Shown here: positions 17,831 through 26,420 of the stretch, in pieces
Layout of the letters: the number at the start of each line of letters is the position of its first letter
How positions within the stretch are numbered: the first letter of the stretch is position 1
Origin: Sphingomonas sp. BK580
GTDB lineage: Bacteria > Pseudomonadota > Alphaproteobacteria > Sphingomonadales > Sphingomonadaceae
DNA: 64,000 nucleotides
Assembly: GCF_014194975.1 (NCBI RefSeq)
Contig: NZ_JACIAY010000005.1
Span: 237,286 to 301,285 of the forward strand
Reading direction: 5' to 3'
Program-made: the position numbers and the translations under genes
Notes under the pieces: model-generated
What the model was told of the DNA's origin: nothing
The model's input: only the letters and a program-made list of their open reading frames with translations
Databases searched by the model: none

Positions 17831-18817
17831 TCAGCCGCGCTCGTAGACTTCGAGCCGATCGCTGCCAAGCTGGCGCGAGTCGGCGAGCCGCCAGCGCGCG
17901 TGCGCGTCGCCGAGCGCGGCGAGCCCGATGTCCGGCAGCGTGCGCCCGCCGCCGATCAGGATCGGCGCGCGGTAGAGCAGCAGGCGATCGACCAGGTCGG
18001 CGCGCAGGAAGGCCGCGGCGGTGCGCGCGCCGCCCTCGACGAGCAGGTGGTCGGCGGGGAGCGAGTCGATCTGCGCGGGGGAGTTGATCCAGCGCCAGTC
18101 ACCCTCTCCCGCGGCCGCCGCCCCAGCCGACAGCACCACCCGGAGCGGCGTCCGGCCTTCCAGCCCCGCGAGCCGCACGTCGAGCCGCGGCCGGTCCGCC
18201 TCCCAGGTGCCGCGGCCGACCAGGATCGCCTCGTGGCGCGCGCGCTCGAGATGCGCGTGCGCGCGCGCCTCCGGCCCGGTGATCCACTGGCTGCGCCCGT
18301 CCGCCATCGCCGCGGCGCCGTCGAGCGACAGGGCCAGCTTGAGCGTGACGTGCGGCCGTCGCAGCGCGCGCCGCGCGAGGAAGCCCGCCATCGCGCGCCG
18401 CGCCGCGTCCGCGCCTATGCCGACGTCGACCGCGATCCCAGCGGCGCGCAGCCGCGCGATGCCGCTGCCGTCGGTGCGCGGGTCGGGGTCGCCGAGCGCC
18501 ACCGCCGCGCGCGCGATCCCCGCCGCGACGAGCAGGTCGGCGCAGGCGGGGCCGCGCGGGCTGGCGTGGGCGCAGGGCTCGAGCGTGACATAAGCCGTGG
18601 CGCCGCGCGCGCGCTCCCCCGCCTGGTCGAGCGCCATCGCCTCGGCGTGCGGGCGGCCGCCGGGCTGGGTCCAGCCGCGCCCGACCACCGCCCCGTCGCG
18701 GACGAGGACGCAGCCGACGTTCGGGTTGGGATAGGTGCGCGCGCGAGTCCGCTCGGACAGCGCGAGCGCGGCGGCCATCCAGCGGGGATCGGCGGCGGGG
18801 AGTGTTGGAGATGACAT
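17831..18817 (-). CDS. ribD: bifunctional riboflavin deaminase/reductase
   Basis: A 328-residue enzyme for steps two and three of the pyrimidine branch. The N-terminal cytidine-deaminase-like domain has the zinc site GGRPHAEAMAL and TLEPCAHASPRGPACAD. The C-terminal reductase domain, related to dihydrofolate reductase, starts near residue 150 with RRPHVTLKLALSLDGAAA and includes SQWITGPEARAHAH and LLVEGGARTAAAFL. Start ATG 18817; 20 further upstream codons in frame are not conserved. It is the first gene of the rib operon. Confidence 0.94.
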   Translation of the reverse strand: MSSPTLPAADPRWMAAALALSERTRARTYPNPNVGCVLVRDGAVVGRGWTQPGGRPHAEAMALDQAGERARGATAYVTLEPCAHASPRGPACADLLVAAGIARAAVALGDPDPRTDGSGIARLRAAGIAVDVGIGADAARRAMAGFLARRALRRPHVTLKLALSLDGAAAMADGRSQWITGPEARAHAHLERARHEAILVGRGTWEADRPRLDVRLAGLEGRTPLRVVLSAGAAAAGEGDWRWINSPAQIDSLPADHLLVEGGARTAAAFLRADLVDRLLLYRAPILIGGGRTLPDIGLAALGDAHARWRLADSRQLGSDRLEVYERG

Positions 18818-18880
18818 GCGCGGCAAGCGATCAGCGACAGGAGCTTCTATCGGGTTCGGCGCCATCTCCTGCACCACTTC

Positions 18881-18956
18881 GGCGAACGCCGGGGTCCGGC
18901 TGGGCGGCGGTGATGAGTCTCACGACGGCCCTCCCACCTGGGCCCTGGCGTTCGCC
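18881..18956. repeat. intergenic inverted repeat with GGCGAACGCC ends
   Basis: The left arm (18881-18897) and the right arm (18940-18956) are 17 bases long and complementary except for two positions. The left arm begins GGCGAACGCC and the right arm ends GGCGTTCGCC. Inner flanks carry a CTGGG-like box, as in the CTCCTGCG-type elements, so it may be a diverged member. It lies upstream of ribD and downstream of gene 19023-19370. Confidence 0.55.
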
Positions 18957-19022
18957 GGGGCGGCAGCGAGTTCAGCGGCCCAGCCGCACCTTCCACGCAT
19001 CTCGGCGCCGGCCTTGCTCAGC

Positions 19023-19370
19023 TCAGATCCCCATCGCGTTGAGCTTGTCGTCGAGCCGCTTGAAGCCCTGGCGCAGCTTCTCCTCGCGCGCGCGCTGCTC
19101 GCGCTCGGCGATCTCGCGCTTGGCCTGGTCGATTTGCTGCTGCGCGATGATCTGGGCGTCGGTGCGATCCAGCTTCCACTGCTCGAAGTAGATGATGTTG
19201 GGCTTATATTCCTTCTCGAAGTACGAATCGTGGAAGAACGCCCAGACGAGGAAGCCGGTGATCGCGACCGACAGCGCGAGGAACCCCCATTCGTAGCGCT
19301 CGCGCGTGTGGAAGAAGAAGCGGAGGTCGCGCGCGGCGCGCAGCGGCGACAGTCGGGCGAAGAACTGCAT
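19023..19370 (-). CDS. small membrane protein with coiled-coil tail, function unknown
   Basis: A 115-residue protein. One transmembrane helix spans about residues 28-46 (WGFLALSVAITGFLVWAFF). It is followed by a short segment with YKPNIIYFEQWKLDR and then a charged coiled coil (IAQQQIDQAKREIAEREQR) to the end. I do not recognise a named family. It lies 17 bases after gltX on the same strand and is probably cotranscribed. The codon pattern and clean start (ATG 19370) support a real gene. Confidence 0.75.
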   Translation of the reverse strand: MQFFARLSPLRAARDLRFFFHTRERYEWGFLALSVAITGFLVWAFFHDSYFEKEYKPNIIYFEQWKLDRTDAQIIAQQQIDQAKREIAEREQRAREEKLRQGFKRLDDKLNAMGI

Positions 19371-19387
19371 CGCGTGGATATAGGGCC

Positions 19388-20752
19388 TCAGCCGCTCCGG
19401 TTCGAGTCCGCCGCGGCGTCGAGCCGCGCCAGCGCGCGGTCGCGCCCGATCAGCGGCAGCAGCGCGGCCATGTCGGGGCCGTGGTCGCGCCCGGTCAGCG
19501 CGCGGCGCAGCGGCAGGAACAGCGGCTTGCCCTTGCGCCCGCTCTCCTCCTTGAGGCGGGCGGTGAGCGCGTGCCACGGGTCGCCCGCCCAGTCGATCGC
19601 GCGCGCCGCGGCGGCGGCCCGGGCGAGATAGGCGCCGTCCTCGGCGGCGGCGGGCGGGTCGATCGGTCCCTCGATCACGCCCCACCAGTCCGCCGCCTCG
19701 GCGACGGTGGCGAGGTTGGGCCGCACCGCAACCCACGCCGCGGCGTCCATCCCCGAAGGCAGCCGTTCGGCGACGGCGGCGAACGGCAGCTGGTGGACGA
19801 TCCGCGCGCTCACCTGCGCCAGCTCGGCCTCGTCGAACCGCGCCGGCGCGCGGCCGAACTGCGCGAAGTCGAGCGACTCGATCAGCGGCGCCGGGTCGGC
19901 GAGCGGCTCGACCGGCTGGCTGGTGCCGATCCGCGCCAGCAGTGACAGCACCGCGGCCGGCTCGATCCCGCCCTCGCGGAAATGATCGACCCCGAGCGAG
20001 CCGAGCCGCTTCGACAATTTGCCCTCGCTCCCGGTCAGCAGCGCGGCGTGCGCGAAGGCGGGCGCGGGCGCCCCCATCGCCGCGAACATCTGCAGCTGCA
20101 GCGCGGTGTTCGAGACATGATCCTCGCCGCGCACGACGTGCGTGATCCCGAGGTCGGCGTCGTCGATCGCCGAGGGCAGCATGTAGAGCCACGAGCCGTC
20201 GGCGCGGCGCACCACCGGGTCGCTCATCGTCGCGGGATCGAAGCGCTGCGGCCCGCGCACCAGATCGTCCCATTCGATCGCCGACTCGTGGTCGAGCTTG
20301 AAGCGCCAGTGCGGGCGCACGCCGTCTGCCTCCAGCCGCGTCCGCTCGGTGTCGGTGAGGCGCAGCGCGGCGCGGTCGTATACCGGCGGCAGACCGCGGC
20401 CGAGCAGCACCTTGCGCCTGAGGTCCAGCTCCTGCGCGCTCTCATAGGCCGGGTAGATCCGCCCCGCCGCGACCAGCGCGTCGAAGCGCGCCTGGTAGAG
20501 CGCGAACCGCTCCGACTGGCGCACCTCCTGGTCGGCCACGAGCCCGAGCCAGGCGAGGTCGGCGCGGATCGAGTCGACGAAGCGCTCCTCGCTGCGCTCG
20601 GCGTCGGTATCGTCGATGCGCAGCACGAAGCGGCCGCCGTCGCGCCGCGCCAGCATCCAGCTGTGCAGCGCGGTGCGGATGTTGCCGACGTGGAGCCGGC
20701 CGGTCGGCGACGGCGCGAAGCGGGTGACGACGGGGGAGGAAGGGCTGGTCAT
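19388..20752 (-). CDS. gltX: glutamate--tRNA ligase
   Basis: A 454-residue class I aminoacyl-tRNA synthetase. The HIGH motif is FAPSPTGRLHVGN near residue 12, the KMSKS motif is GKLSKR near residue 245, and the editing-free Glu pocket region includes LRIDDTDAERSEERF and HVVRGEDHVSNTALQ. The cysteines of the zinc-containing SWIM-like insertion are absent. Alphaproteobacteria often carry two GltX paralogues, one of which can charge tRNA-Gln for later amidation by GatCAB. Which one this is cannot be decided here. The gene is divergent from prs with about 80 bases between starts. Confidence 0.93.
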   Translation of the reverse strand: MTSPSSPVVTRFAPSPTGRLHVGNIRTALHSWMLARRDGGRFVLRIDDTDAERSEERFVDSIRADLAWLGLVADQEVRQSERFALYQARFDALVAAGRIYPAYESAQELDLRRKVLLGRGLPPVYDRAALRLTDTERTRLEADGVRPHWRFKLDHESAIEWDDLVRGPQRFDPATMSDPVVRRADGSWLYMLPSAIDDADLGITHVVRGEDHVSNTALQLQMFAAMGAPAPAFAHAALLTGSEGKLSKRLGSLGVDHFREGGIEPAAVLSLLARIGTSQPVEPLADPAPLIESLDFAQFGRAPARFDEAELAQVSARIVHQLPFAAVAERLPSGMDAAAWVAVRPNLATVAEAADWWGVIEGPIDPPAAAEDGAYLARAAAAARAIDWAGDPWHALTARLKEESGRKGKPLFLPLRRALTGRDHGPDMAALLPLIGRDRALARLDAAADSNRSG

Positions 20753-20832
20753 GGCCCGCCCGCGCTTACGCGCCGCCCCTTTCCCTCGCCAGCCCCCCAG
20801 CCTAGAGCAACGGGCGTGAAAGGGTGTTCTCG

Positions 20833-21768
20833 ATGAAATTGATGACCGGCAATTCCAACCTGCCGCTGGCGCGCGCGATCTCGGACTATCTCGAGGTGCC
20901 GCTGACCGAGGCGCTGGTGCGCCGCTTCGCCGACGAGGAGATCTTCGTCGAGATCATGGAGAACGTGCGCGGCGAGGACGTGTTCGTGGTCCAGTCGACC
21001 AGCTACCCGGTCAACGACAATCTCATGGAGCTGCTGATCATGATCGACGCGCTGAAGCGCGCGTCGGCGAAGCGGATCACCGCCGTGCTCCCCTATTTCG
21101 GCTACGCGCGGCAGGACCGTAAGCCCGGGCCGCGCACCCCGATCTCGGCCAAGCTGGTCGCCAACCTGCTGACCACCGCGGGCGCCGACCGCGTCCTCTC
21201 GGTCGACCTGCACGCCGGGCAGATCCAGGGCTTCTTCGACATCCCCACCGACAACCTGTTCGGCGCGCCGGTGATGTCGCAGGACATCCGCGCGCGCTTC
21301 GGCGAGAAGAACCTGATGGTGGTCTCGCCCGACGTCGGCGGCGTGGTGCGCGCGCGCGCGCTGTCGAAGCGGCTCGACAACGCCCCGCTCGCGATCGTCG
21401 ACAAGCGCCGCGAGCGCGCGGGCGAGTCCGAGGTCATGAACATCATCGGCGACGTCGAGGGGCGCTTCTGCGTGCTGATCGACGACATCGTCGACTCGGC
21501 CGGCACGCTCTGCAACGCCGCCGCCGCGCTGCGCGAGGCGGGCGCGGAGGGCGTGGTCGCCTATGTCAGCCACGGCGTGCTCTCGGGCGGCGCGGTGGCG
21601 CGGGTCGAGGGCTCGGCGCTGCACGAACTGGTCATCACCGACTCGATCGGCAACCACGAGGCGATCGGCGGGGCGGCGAAGATCCGCCACCTCACCATCG
21701 CGCCGCTGCTGGCCGAGGCGATCCGCCGCATCGCCGACGAGTCGAGCGTCAGCAGCCTGTTCGACTGA
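20833..21768 (+). CDS. prs: ribose-phosphate pyrophosphokinase
   Basis: A 311-residue class I PRPP synthase, making PRPP from ribose 5-phosphate and ATP. Conserved parts are [43 protein letters not shown] (flexible loop), [16 protein letters not shown] and the PRPP-binding loop [18 protein letters not shown]. The ATG at 20833 is preferred to the GTG at 20824 because GAAAGG lies at the right distance from it and homologues begin there. An inverted-repeat element follows the gene. Confidence 0.95.
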   Translation: MKLMTGNSNLPLARAISDYLEVPLTEALVRRFADEEIFVEIMENVRGEDVFVVQSTSYPVNDNLMELLIMIDALKRASAKRITAVLPYFGYARQDRKPGPRTPISAKLVANLLTTAGADRVLSVDLHAGQIQGFFDIPTDNLFGAPVMSQDIRARFGEKNLMVVSPDVGGVVRARALSKRLDNAPLAIVDKRRERAGESEVMNIIGDVEGRFCVLIDDIVDSAGTLCNAAAALREAGAEGVVAYVSHGVLSGGAVARVEGSALHELVITDSIGNHEAIGGAAKIRHLTIAPLLAEAIRRIADESSVSSLFD

Positions 21769-21802
21769 GGCAACGGCGCAGGGCGTCCCGGAGGATGAGG
21801 CC

Positions 21803-21880
21803 GTGCTCCTGCGCACGCAGGAGCCCAGAGCCGCGAGCGTCGCCCTTCGTTACCCTGGGCTCCTGCGTGCGCAGGAGCAC
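21803..21880. repeat. intergenic inverted-repeat element, CTCCTGCG type, copy 2
   Basis: The two ends (21803-21828 and 21855-21880) are perfect 26-base inverted copies of each other. Each end is itself a hairpin with arms GCTCCTGCG/CGCAGGAGC. It lies between the convergent prs and sugar-porter genes and might act as a bidirectional terminator, although no T-run follows. Confidence 0.75.
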
Positions 21881-21919
21881 GGCTGACGGTAGACCAGATA
21901 CGCGCCTCGGCCGCCGCGC

Positions 21920-23290
21920 TCAGCTCACTCCCAGCCGCCGCTCCATCTCCTCGAGCGGCACGCCCTTGGTCTCGGGGAAATAGAGCGCCACCACGACGAG
22001 CTGCAGCAGCATCATCGCCGCGAAGACGTAGAAGGGCAGGCTCACCGACAGCGCCGCCACCGTCGGGAAGGCGGCGGCGATGATCGCGTCCAGCCCCCAG
22101 TGCGTCGACGCGCCGACCGCGCTGCCGCGGCCGCGCACCGCGGTGGGGAAGACCTCGCTGATATAGACCCAGATCACCGCGCCCGTGCTCGGCGCGAAGA
22201 AGGCGATGAAGCCGATCAGCGCGGGCAGCACGATCCAGCCCGGCAGCGACCCGCCGAGCGCCAGCCCCGCGATGGTGAGGCTCGCCGCCATCCCCGCCGA
22301 GCCCATCATCAGCAGCGTCTTGCGCCCGAGCCGGTCGATCAGCAGCATGCCGACCGCGGTGAAGATGCCGTTGACGACGCCGATGATGATCGCCTGCACG
22401 TCGGCCGAGAGGGCGCCCCCCGCCGCCGCGAAGATGTCGTTGAGGTAATAGAGCAGCGCGTTGATGCCCGAGAGCTGGTTGAAGCCCGCCACCAGCAGCG
22501 CCAGCATGATCGGCTTGCGATGGCGCCGCCACGACAGCTTCTCGCCGCTCGGCTTGGCGGCGAAGCCGGCGTGGATCGCGGCCAGCTCCTTCTCCGCCTG
22601 TTCCTCGCCCATCCCGACGCGGGCGAGCGCGTCGCGCGCCGCGGCGACGCGACCCTTGGCCATCAGCCAGCGCGGCGAGTGCGGGATGCGCAGGAGCAGC
22701 AGCAGGAAGACGATCGCTGGCGCGGCCGAGACACCGAACTTCCAGCGCCAGTCGTCCGCGCCCAGCGCCAGCGCGGCGATGATCGCGTTCGACACATATG
22801 CCAGCAGGATGCCGAGGATGATGTTGAACTGGAACGCCGCCACCAGCCCGCCGCGGCGCGCCGGCGGGGCGATCTCGGAGATATAGACCGGCGCCAGCAC
22901 CGACGAGCCGCCCACCGCCAGCCCGGCGATCACGCGGAAGAAGACGAGCGATTCCCAGCTCCACGCCAGCCCGCAGCCGATGCCGCCGGCGACGTAGAAG
23001 AGCGCGAGCACGCGCAGCGTGTCGCGGCTGCCGAAACGGTCGCCCGGGATGCCCGCGAACAGCGCACCGACCAGCGTGCCCCACAGCGCGGAGGAGACGG
23101 TGATGCCGAGCCAGAAGCTGTCGAGCCCGTAGGCGCGCGTCAGCGACACGGTCGTGCCCGAGATCACCGCGGTGTCGAAGCCGAACAGCAGCCCGGCCAG
23201 CGCCGCGGTGACGATGCAGGCGAGCAGCCCGGCGTTGAGCGGCGGCGCGCTGCCGCCCGATTGGTCCGGGCCTGTCGCCGTCACCGCCAT
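21920..23290 (-). CDS. sugar-porter family MFS transporter
   Basis: A 456-residue inner-membrane transporter with 12 predicted helices. Sugar-porter signatures are GLLFGFDTAVISG in helix 1, DRFGSRDTL in loop 2-3, RIPHSPRWLM before the central loop, FNQLSGINALLYYL in helix 7, DRLGRKTLL in loop 8-9 and FPETKGVPLEEME at the C-terminus. It belongs with XylE/GalP-like proton symporters for hexoses or pentoses. The gene starts 16 bases after the histone-deacetylase-like gene, so both may share a promoter. No sugar-catabolic gene is adjacent to name the substrate. Confidence 0.9.
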   Translation of the reverse strand: MAVTATGPDQSGGSAPPLNAGLLACIVTAALAGLLFGFDTAVISGTTVSLTRAYGLDSFWLGITVSSALWGTLVGALFAGIPGDRFGSRDTLRVLALFYVAGGIGCGLAWSWESLVFFRVIAGLAVGGSSVLAPVYISEIAPPARRGGLVAAFQFNIILGILLAYVSNAIIAALALGADDWRWKFGVSAAPAIVFLLLLLRIPHSPRWLMAKGRVAAARDALARVGMGEEQAEKELAAIHAGFAAKPSGEKLSWRRHRKPIMLALLVAGFNQLSGINALLYYLNDIFAAAGGALSADVQAIIIGVVNGIFTAVGMLLIDRLGRKTLLMMGSAGMAASLTIAGLALGGSLPGWIVLPALIGFIAFFAPSTGAVIWVYISEVFPTAVRGRGSAVGASTHWGLDAIIAAAFPTVAALSVSLPFYVFAAMMLLQLVVVALYFPETKGVPLEEMERRLGVS

Positions 23291-23306
23291 CCGTCCTGTC
23301 CTTCCC

Positions 23307-24322
23307 TCAGCCTGCGAACCCGCTCAGCAGGCTGGCGACATTGGCACCCAGCGCGTCCACCGCATAGCCGCCTTCCATCACGATCGCGCACGGCAGCCCG
23401 GTCGCGGCGATGTCGCTCGCCAGGACCGCATAGTCCGCGGTGGCGAGGCGGAAGTGGCTGATCGGGTCGCCCTCCCACGTGTCCGCGCCGAAGCTGAGCA
23501 CGAGGACGTCGGCACCGAAGGCGGCGATCGCGTCGAGCGCGCGCGCCTGCGCGGCGCGGAACCCGGCCAGCGCGGTGCCGCGCGGCAGCGGCAGGTTGAG
23601 CGTCGCGCCCTCGCCGTCTCCCTCGCCGCGCTCGTCGGCGTGGCCCCAGTAGAAGGGATAGTCGCTCGCGGGATCGGCGTGGACCGAGGCGTAGAAGACG
23701 TCGCCGCGCGCGTGGAAGATGTCCTGCGTGCCGTTGCCGTGGTGATAGTCGATGTCGAGCACCGCGACACGTGCCCGTCCCGAGTCGCGCGCCGCCTGCG
23801 CCGCCACCGCGGCGACGTTGACGTGGCAATAGCCGCCGCAATAGTCGCGCCCGGCGTGGTGGCCGGGCGGGCGGCACAGCGCGAAGGCGGCGCGCTCGCC
23901 TTCCAGCACCGCGTGGGTCGCGGCGAGCGCGGTCTGCGCGCTCCAGTAAGCGGCGTCCCAGGTCCGGTCGGTGATCGGGGTGGTCGCGTCGAAGGCGTGC
24001 GCACCGAGCAGCGCGTCGACGCGCGACAGCGCCAGCGGGCGCCGGCCGACGATCGGGAAGGCGTAGGGGATGGCGTCGCCCGGCCGCCCCGCGGCGCGCC
24101 ACAGCGCGGGCGCGTCGCGCAGGAAGTCGAGATAGGCGGCGTCGTGCACCGCCGCGATCGGCGCGCGGCCGCGATCGGGCGGCGGCTCCGCCCCTCGATG
24201 GCGGCAAGGATCATGGCGGCGCGCTGCGGCACCTCGGCATAAGCGGTGAAGGAACCGTTGTGCAGCTCCAGCGCGGGCGCGTGCAGCGCCTGCTGCGGCG
24301 CGTAGAAGCGCCTCACCGACAT
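23307..24322 (-). pseudogene. histone-deacetylase / acetylpolyamine-amidohydrolase-like gene with a frameshift near the 5' end
   Basis: The first about 45 codons (from ATG 24322, MSVRRFYAPQQALHAPALEL) and the remaining about 285 codons are in different frames. The change lies near 24180-24195, consistent with one missing base. Joined, the protein would have about 338 residues, normal for the family. Catalytic features are intact: RPPGHHAGRDYCGGYCHVN, the metal ligands in LDIDYHHGNGTQDIFH, and SFGADTWEGDP. These zinc enzymes deacetylate polyamines or other amides in bacteria. Reinitiation at the GTG 24149 would lose the N-terminal part. It may be a true lesion or an assembly error. The sugar porter follows after 16 bases. 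Confidence 0.75.
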
Positions 24323-24677
24323 GGCGCGTCCCAACAGGTCACCCGCGGCACCGGCGACCAGGGTCGGCATAGCTGGCGCGCCGTGTCGATCGCATGACGC
24401 TCGGGCGGGTCGTGAAGCAAGGTGTCCATGTCGGGAGCCTACCAAGGTGATCGTCCGACGTGCGACGATTCGTCTGCGATGTCGATACGATCGGGACCCG
24501 GCCGCGCCGACGCTTGCGGCGCTCCCCGCGGAGGTGCTGGGGTCACGAGCAGACCGTCGCCGACGCCGCGCCCTGCCACTACCCGGACGCTCACCGCAAA
24601 GCGCGTCTATCCGGCTTATCAGGAATAGTGATTCCTATTCCCACCAGCTTAGTGGATGATCGCGTCCGGAGGTGGCG
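24323..24677. other. divergent intergenic region between the deacetylase-like and desaturase genes
   Basis: This stretch of about 355 bases separates two divergently read genes and should hold both promoters. Near its right end is a short dyad, AGGAAT-AGTG-ATTCCT (24621-24636), about 40 bases before the desaturase start, which could be an operator. A 38-codon frame on the minus strand (24313-24429) is noted but not called. Confidence 0.4.
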
Positions 24678-25586
24678 ATGTCCGATGAGAAGGCAGCGGT
24701 GAACGATCGCGAGTTCGCGCGCGGCGCGGTCGAGTGGCCGACGGTGGTGCTGGCGGCGCTGATCTACGGCGGCTGGCTCGCGCTGACGCGCTGGCACGCG
24801 CTGCTGCCCTGGCCAGTGGCGGTGGCGGCGGGCGGCTGGCTGGTGGCGTGGCACGGATCGCTCCAGCACGAGACGATCCACGGCCATCCGACGCGCTGGG
24901 GGTGGGTCAACAGCGCGATCGGCGCGGTGCCGCTGGCGCTGTGGCTGCCCTACGGCGTGTACCGCGACAGCCACCGCGCGCACCATCGCAGCGCGCATAT
25001 CACCGACCCGCGCCACGATCCCGAGTCGCGCTACGTCGCGGGGACCGGCCTGCCTCGCGCGCTCGCCGCGGCGCAGGCGACCTTGCTCGGGCGGCTGGTG
25101 CTCGGCCCGCCGCTGGCGGTGCTGGCGCTGGCGATCGACGAGGCGCGGCGGCTGCGGCGCGCCCCCGCCGCGGTGCTGCGCGACTGGGCGCCGCATCTCG
25201 CCGCCATCGCGCCGCTGGTGGCCTGGCTCGAGTGGACCGGGCTGGGCGTGGCGCGCTACGCGCTGCTGATGGTCTATCCCGGGCTCGCGCTGACGCTGCT
25301 GCGCTCCTTCGCCGAGCATCGCGCCGACCTGCCCGGGCCGAGCCGCGCCGCGACGGTGGCGCGCGGCGGCGTGCTCGGCCTGCTGTACCTCAACAACCAC
25401 CTCCACACCGCGCACCACGACCGGCCCGGGCTCGCCTGGTATCGGCTGCCGGCCTATCAGCGCCGCCACGCCGCGCGGCTGGAGGCGCAGGCGGGGCGGA
25501 TCCACCGCAGCTACGGCGAGATCGTGCGCCGCTTCGCGCTGCGCGCACACGACCGGCTGGTCCATCCCGCCGCGGCGCCCCGGTGA
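24678..25586 (+). CDS. membrane fatty-acid desaturase family protein
   Basis: A 302-residue membrane di-iron enzyme. The three histidine boxes are present: HGSLQHETIHGHP, DSHRAHHRSAH and NNHLHTAHHDRP. Hydrophobic stretches flank them (VVLAALIYGGWLAL, GWVNSAIGAVPLALWLPYG). It would desaturate or hydroxylate an acyl chain or a related lipid, using electrons from a separate donor. The ATG at 24678 has GGAGG five bases upstream; a GTG at 24672 overlaps that site. The stop overlaps the start of the PhnD-like gene (GTGA). Confidence 0.85.
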   Translation: MSDEKAAVNDREFARGAVEWPTVVLAALIYGGWLALTRWHALLPWPVAVAAGGWLVAWHGSLQHETIHGHPTRWGWVNSAIGAVPLALWLPYGVYRDSHRAHHRSAHITDPRHDPESRYVAGTGLPRALAAAQATLLGRLVLGPPLAVLALAIDEARRLRRAPAAVLRDWAPHLAAIAPLVAWLEWTGLGVARYALLMVYPGLALTLLRSFAEHRADLPGPSRAATVARGGVLGLLYLNNHLHTAHHDRPGLAWYRLPAYQRRHAARLEAQAGRIHRSYGEIVRRFALRAHDRLVHPAAAPR

Positions 25587-26353
25587 GCGGCGCGGTCGCC
25601 TCGCTCGGGATGTACGACCACCCGGCGCAGCGCTGGGCCAATGACGCGCTGTGGCAGCGGATCGCGGCGTATCTGGCGGCGCGCGGCGTGGCGGCGCCCG
25701 CGACGCTCGACCGCGCTCGCCCGGTCGAGGCGATCTGGCGCGACCCGCGGCTGCTGCTGGCGCAATGCTGCGGCTACCCGCTGGTGACCGATCCCGCGCT
25801 CGCGCTGCGCGTCGTCGCGGTGCCGCATTACGCCGTGCCCGACTGCGCGCCGGGGCGCCACGCCAGCCGCGTGCTGGTGCGGGCCGACGATCCGGCGACG
25901 ACGCTGGCGGGGCTGCGCGGCCGCCGCGCCGCGGTCAACGCGCTCTCCTCCAACACCGGCGCCAACCTGCTCCGCGCCGCGCTGGCGGGCGAGCCGCTCG
26001 ACCAGGTGTTCGCGGCAGTGGTGGAGACCGGCTCGCACCGCGCCAGCGCCGCCGCGGTGCGCGACGGGGTCGCCGACGTCGCCGCGGTCGACGCGGTGAG
26101 CTACGCGGCGCTGGCGCGCGACGAGCCCGACGCGGTGGCGGGGCTGCGCCAGCTCGCGCTCACCCGCTCCTCCCCCGCGCTGCCCTTCGTCACCGCGCGT
26201 GCCACGCCCGCCGCGCTGGTGGCGGCGCTACGCGACGCGCTGCACGCCGCGGCGCGCGACCCGGCGCTGGCGCGGGCGCGCGCGGCGTTGTTCCTCGCCG
26301 ACGTCGCGCCCGCGAGCGTCCACCGCTACGTGGCGCTGCGCGCGCTCCGCTGA
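25583..26353 (+). CDS. PhnD/SsuA-like substrate-binding-fold protein without signal peptide
   Basis: A 256-residue protein with the periplasmic-binding-protein type 2 fold of the phosphonate-binding group. Segments are SLGMYDHPAQRWAN at the start, RVLVRADDPATTLAGLRGRRA, NALSSNTGANLLRAA and DGVADVAAVDAVSYAAL. No Sec or lipoprotein signal is visible at the GTG start, and no permease or ATPase gene is adjacent, so it is probably not a standard ABC transporter component. It may bind a small molecule in the cytoplasm. It is translationally coupled to the desaturase, a pairing I do not recognise. Confidence 0.75.
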   Translation: MSGAVASLGMYDHPAQRWANDALWQRIAAYLAARGVAAPATLDRARPVEAIWRDPRLLLAQCCGYPLVTDPALALRVVAVPHYAVPDCAPGRHASRVLVRADDPATTLAGLRGRRAAVNALSSNTGANLLRAALAGEPLDQVFAAVVETGSHRASAAAVRDGVADVAAVDAVSYAALARDEPDAVAGLRQLALTRSSPALPFVTARATPAALVAALRDALHAAARDPALARARAALFLADVAPASVHRYVALRALR

Positions 26354-26420
26354 GCCGCACGCCGCCGCGGCAGAGCGCGGGCACGGTTCCTTTCCCCGCT
26401 CTCACGCGTATGCGCACCGG

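Noticed and set aside
18818..19022. FMN riboswitch before the riboflavin genes
   Set aside because: The conserved RFN boxes (such as AGGGCGGGGTGAAA) were not found upstream of ribD or ribH.
24313..24429. 38-codon frame (MDTLLHDPPERHAIDTARQ...) upstream of the deacetylase-like gene
   Set aside because: Plausible texture but no family match, no good ribosome site, and it ends inside the next start; could be a frameshifted N-terminal piece.
24734..25582. In-frame upstream extension of the PhnD-like protein
   Set aside because: The extension overlaps the desaturase in another frame and is Ala/Arg-rich noise; the GTGA overlap start at 25583 fits far better.
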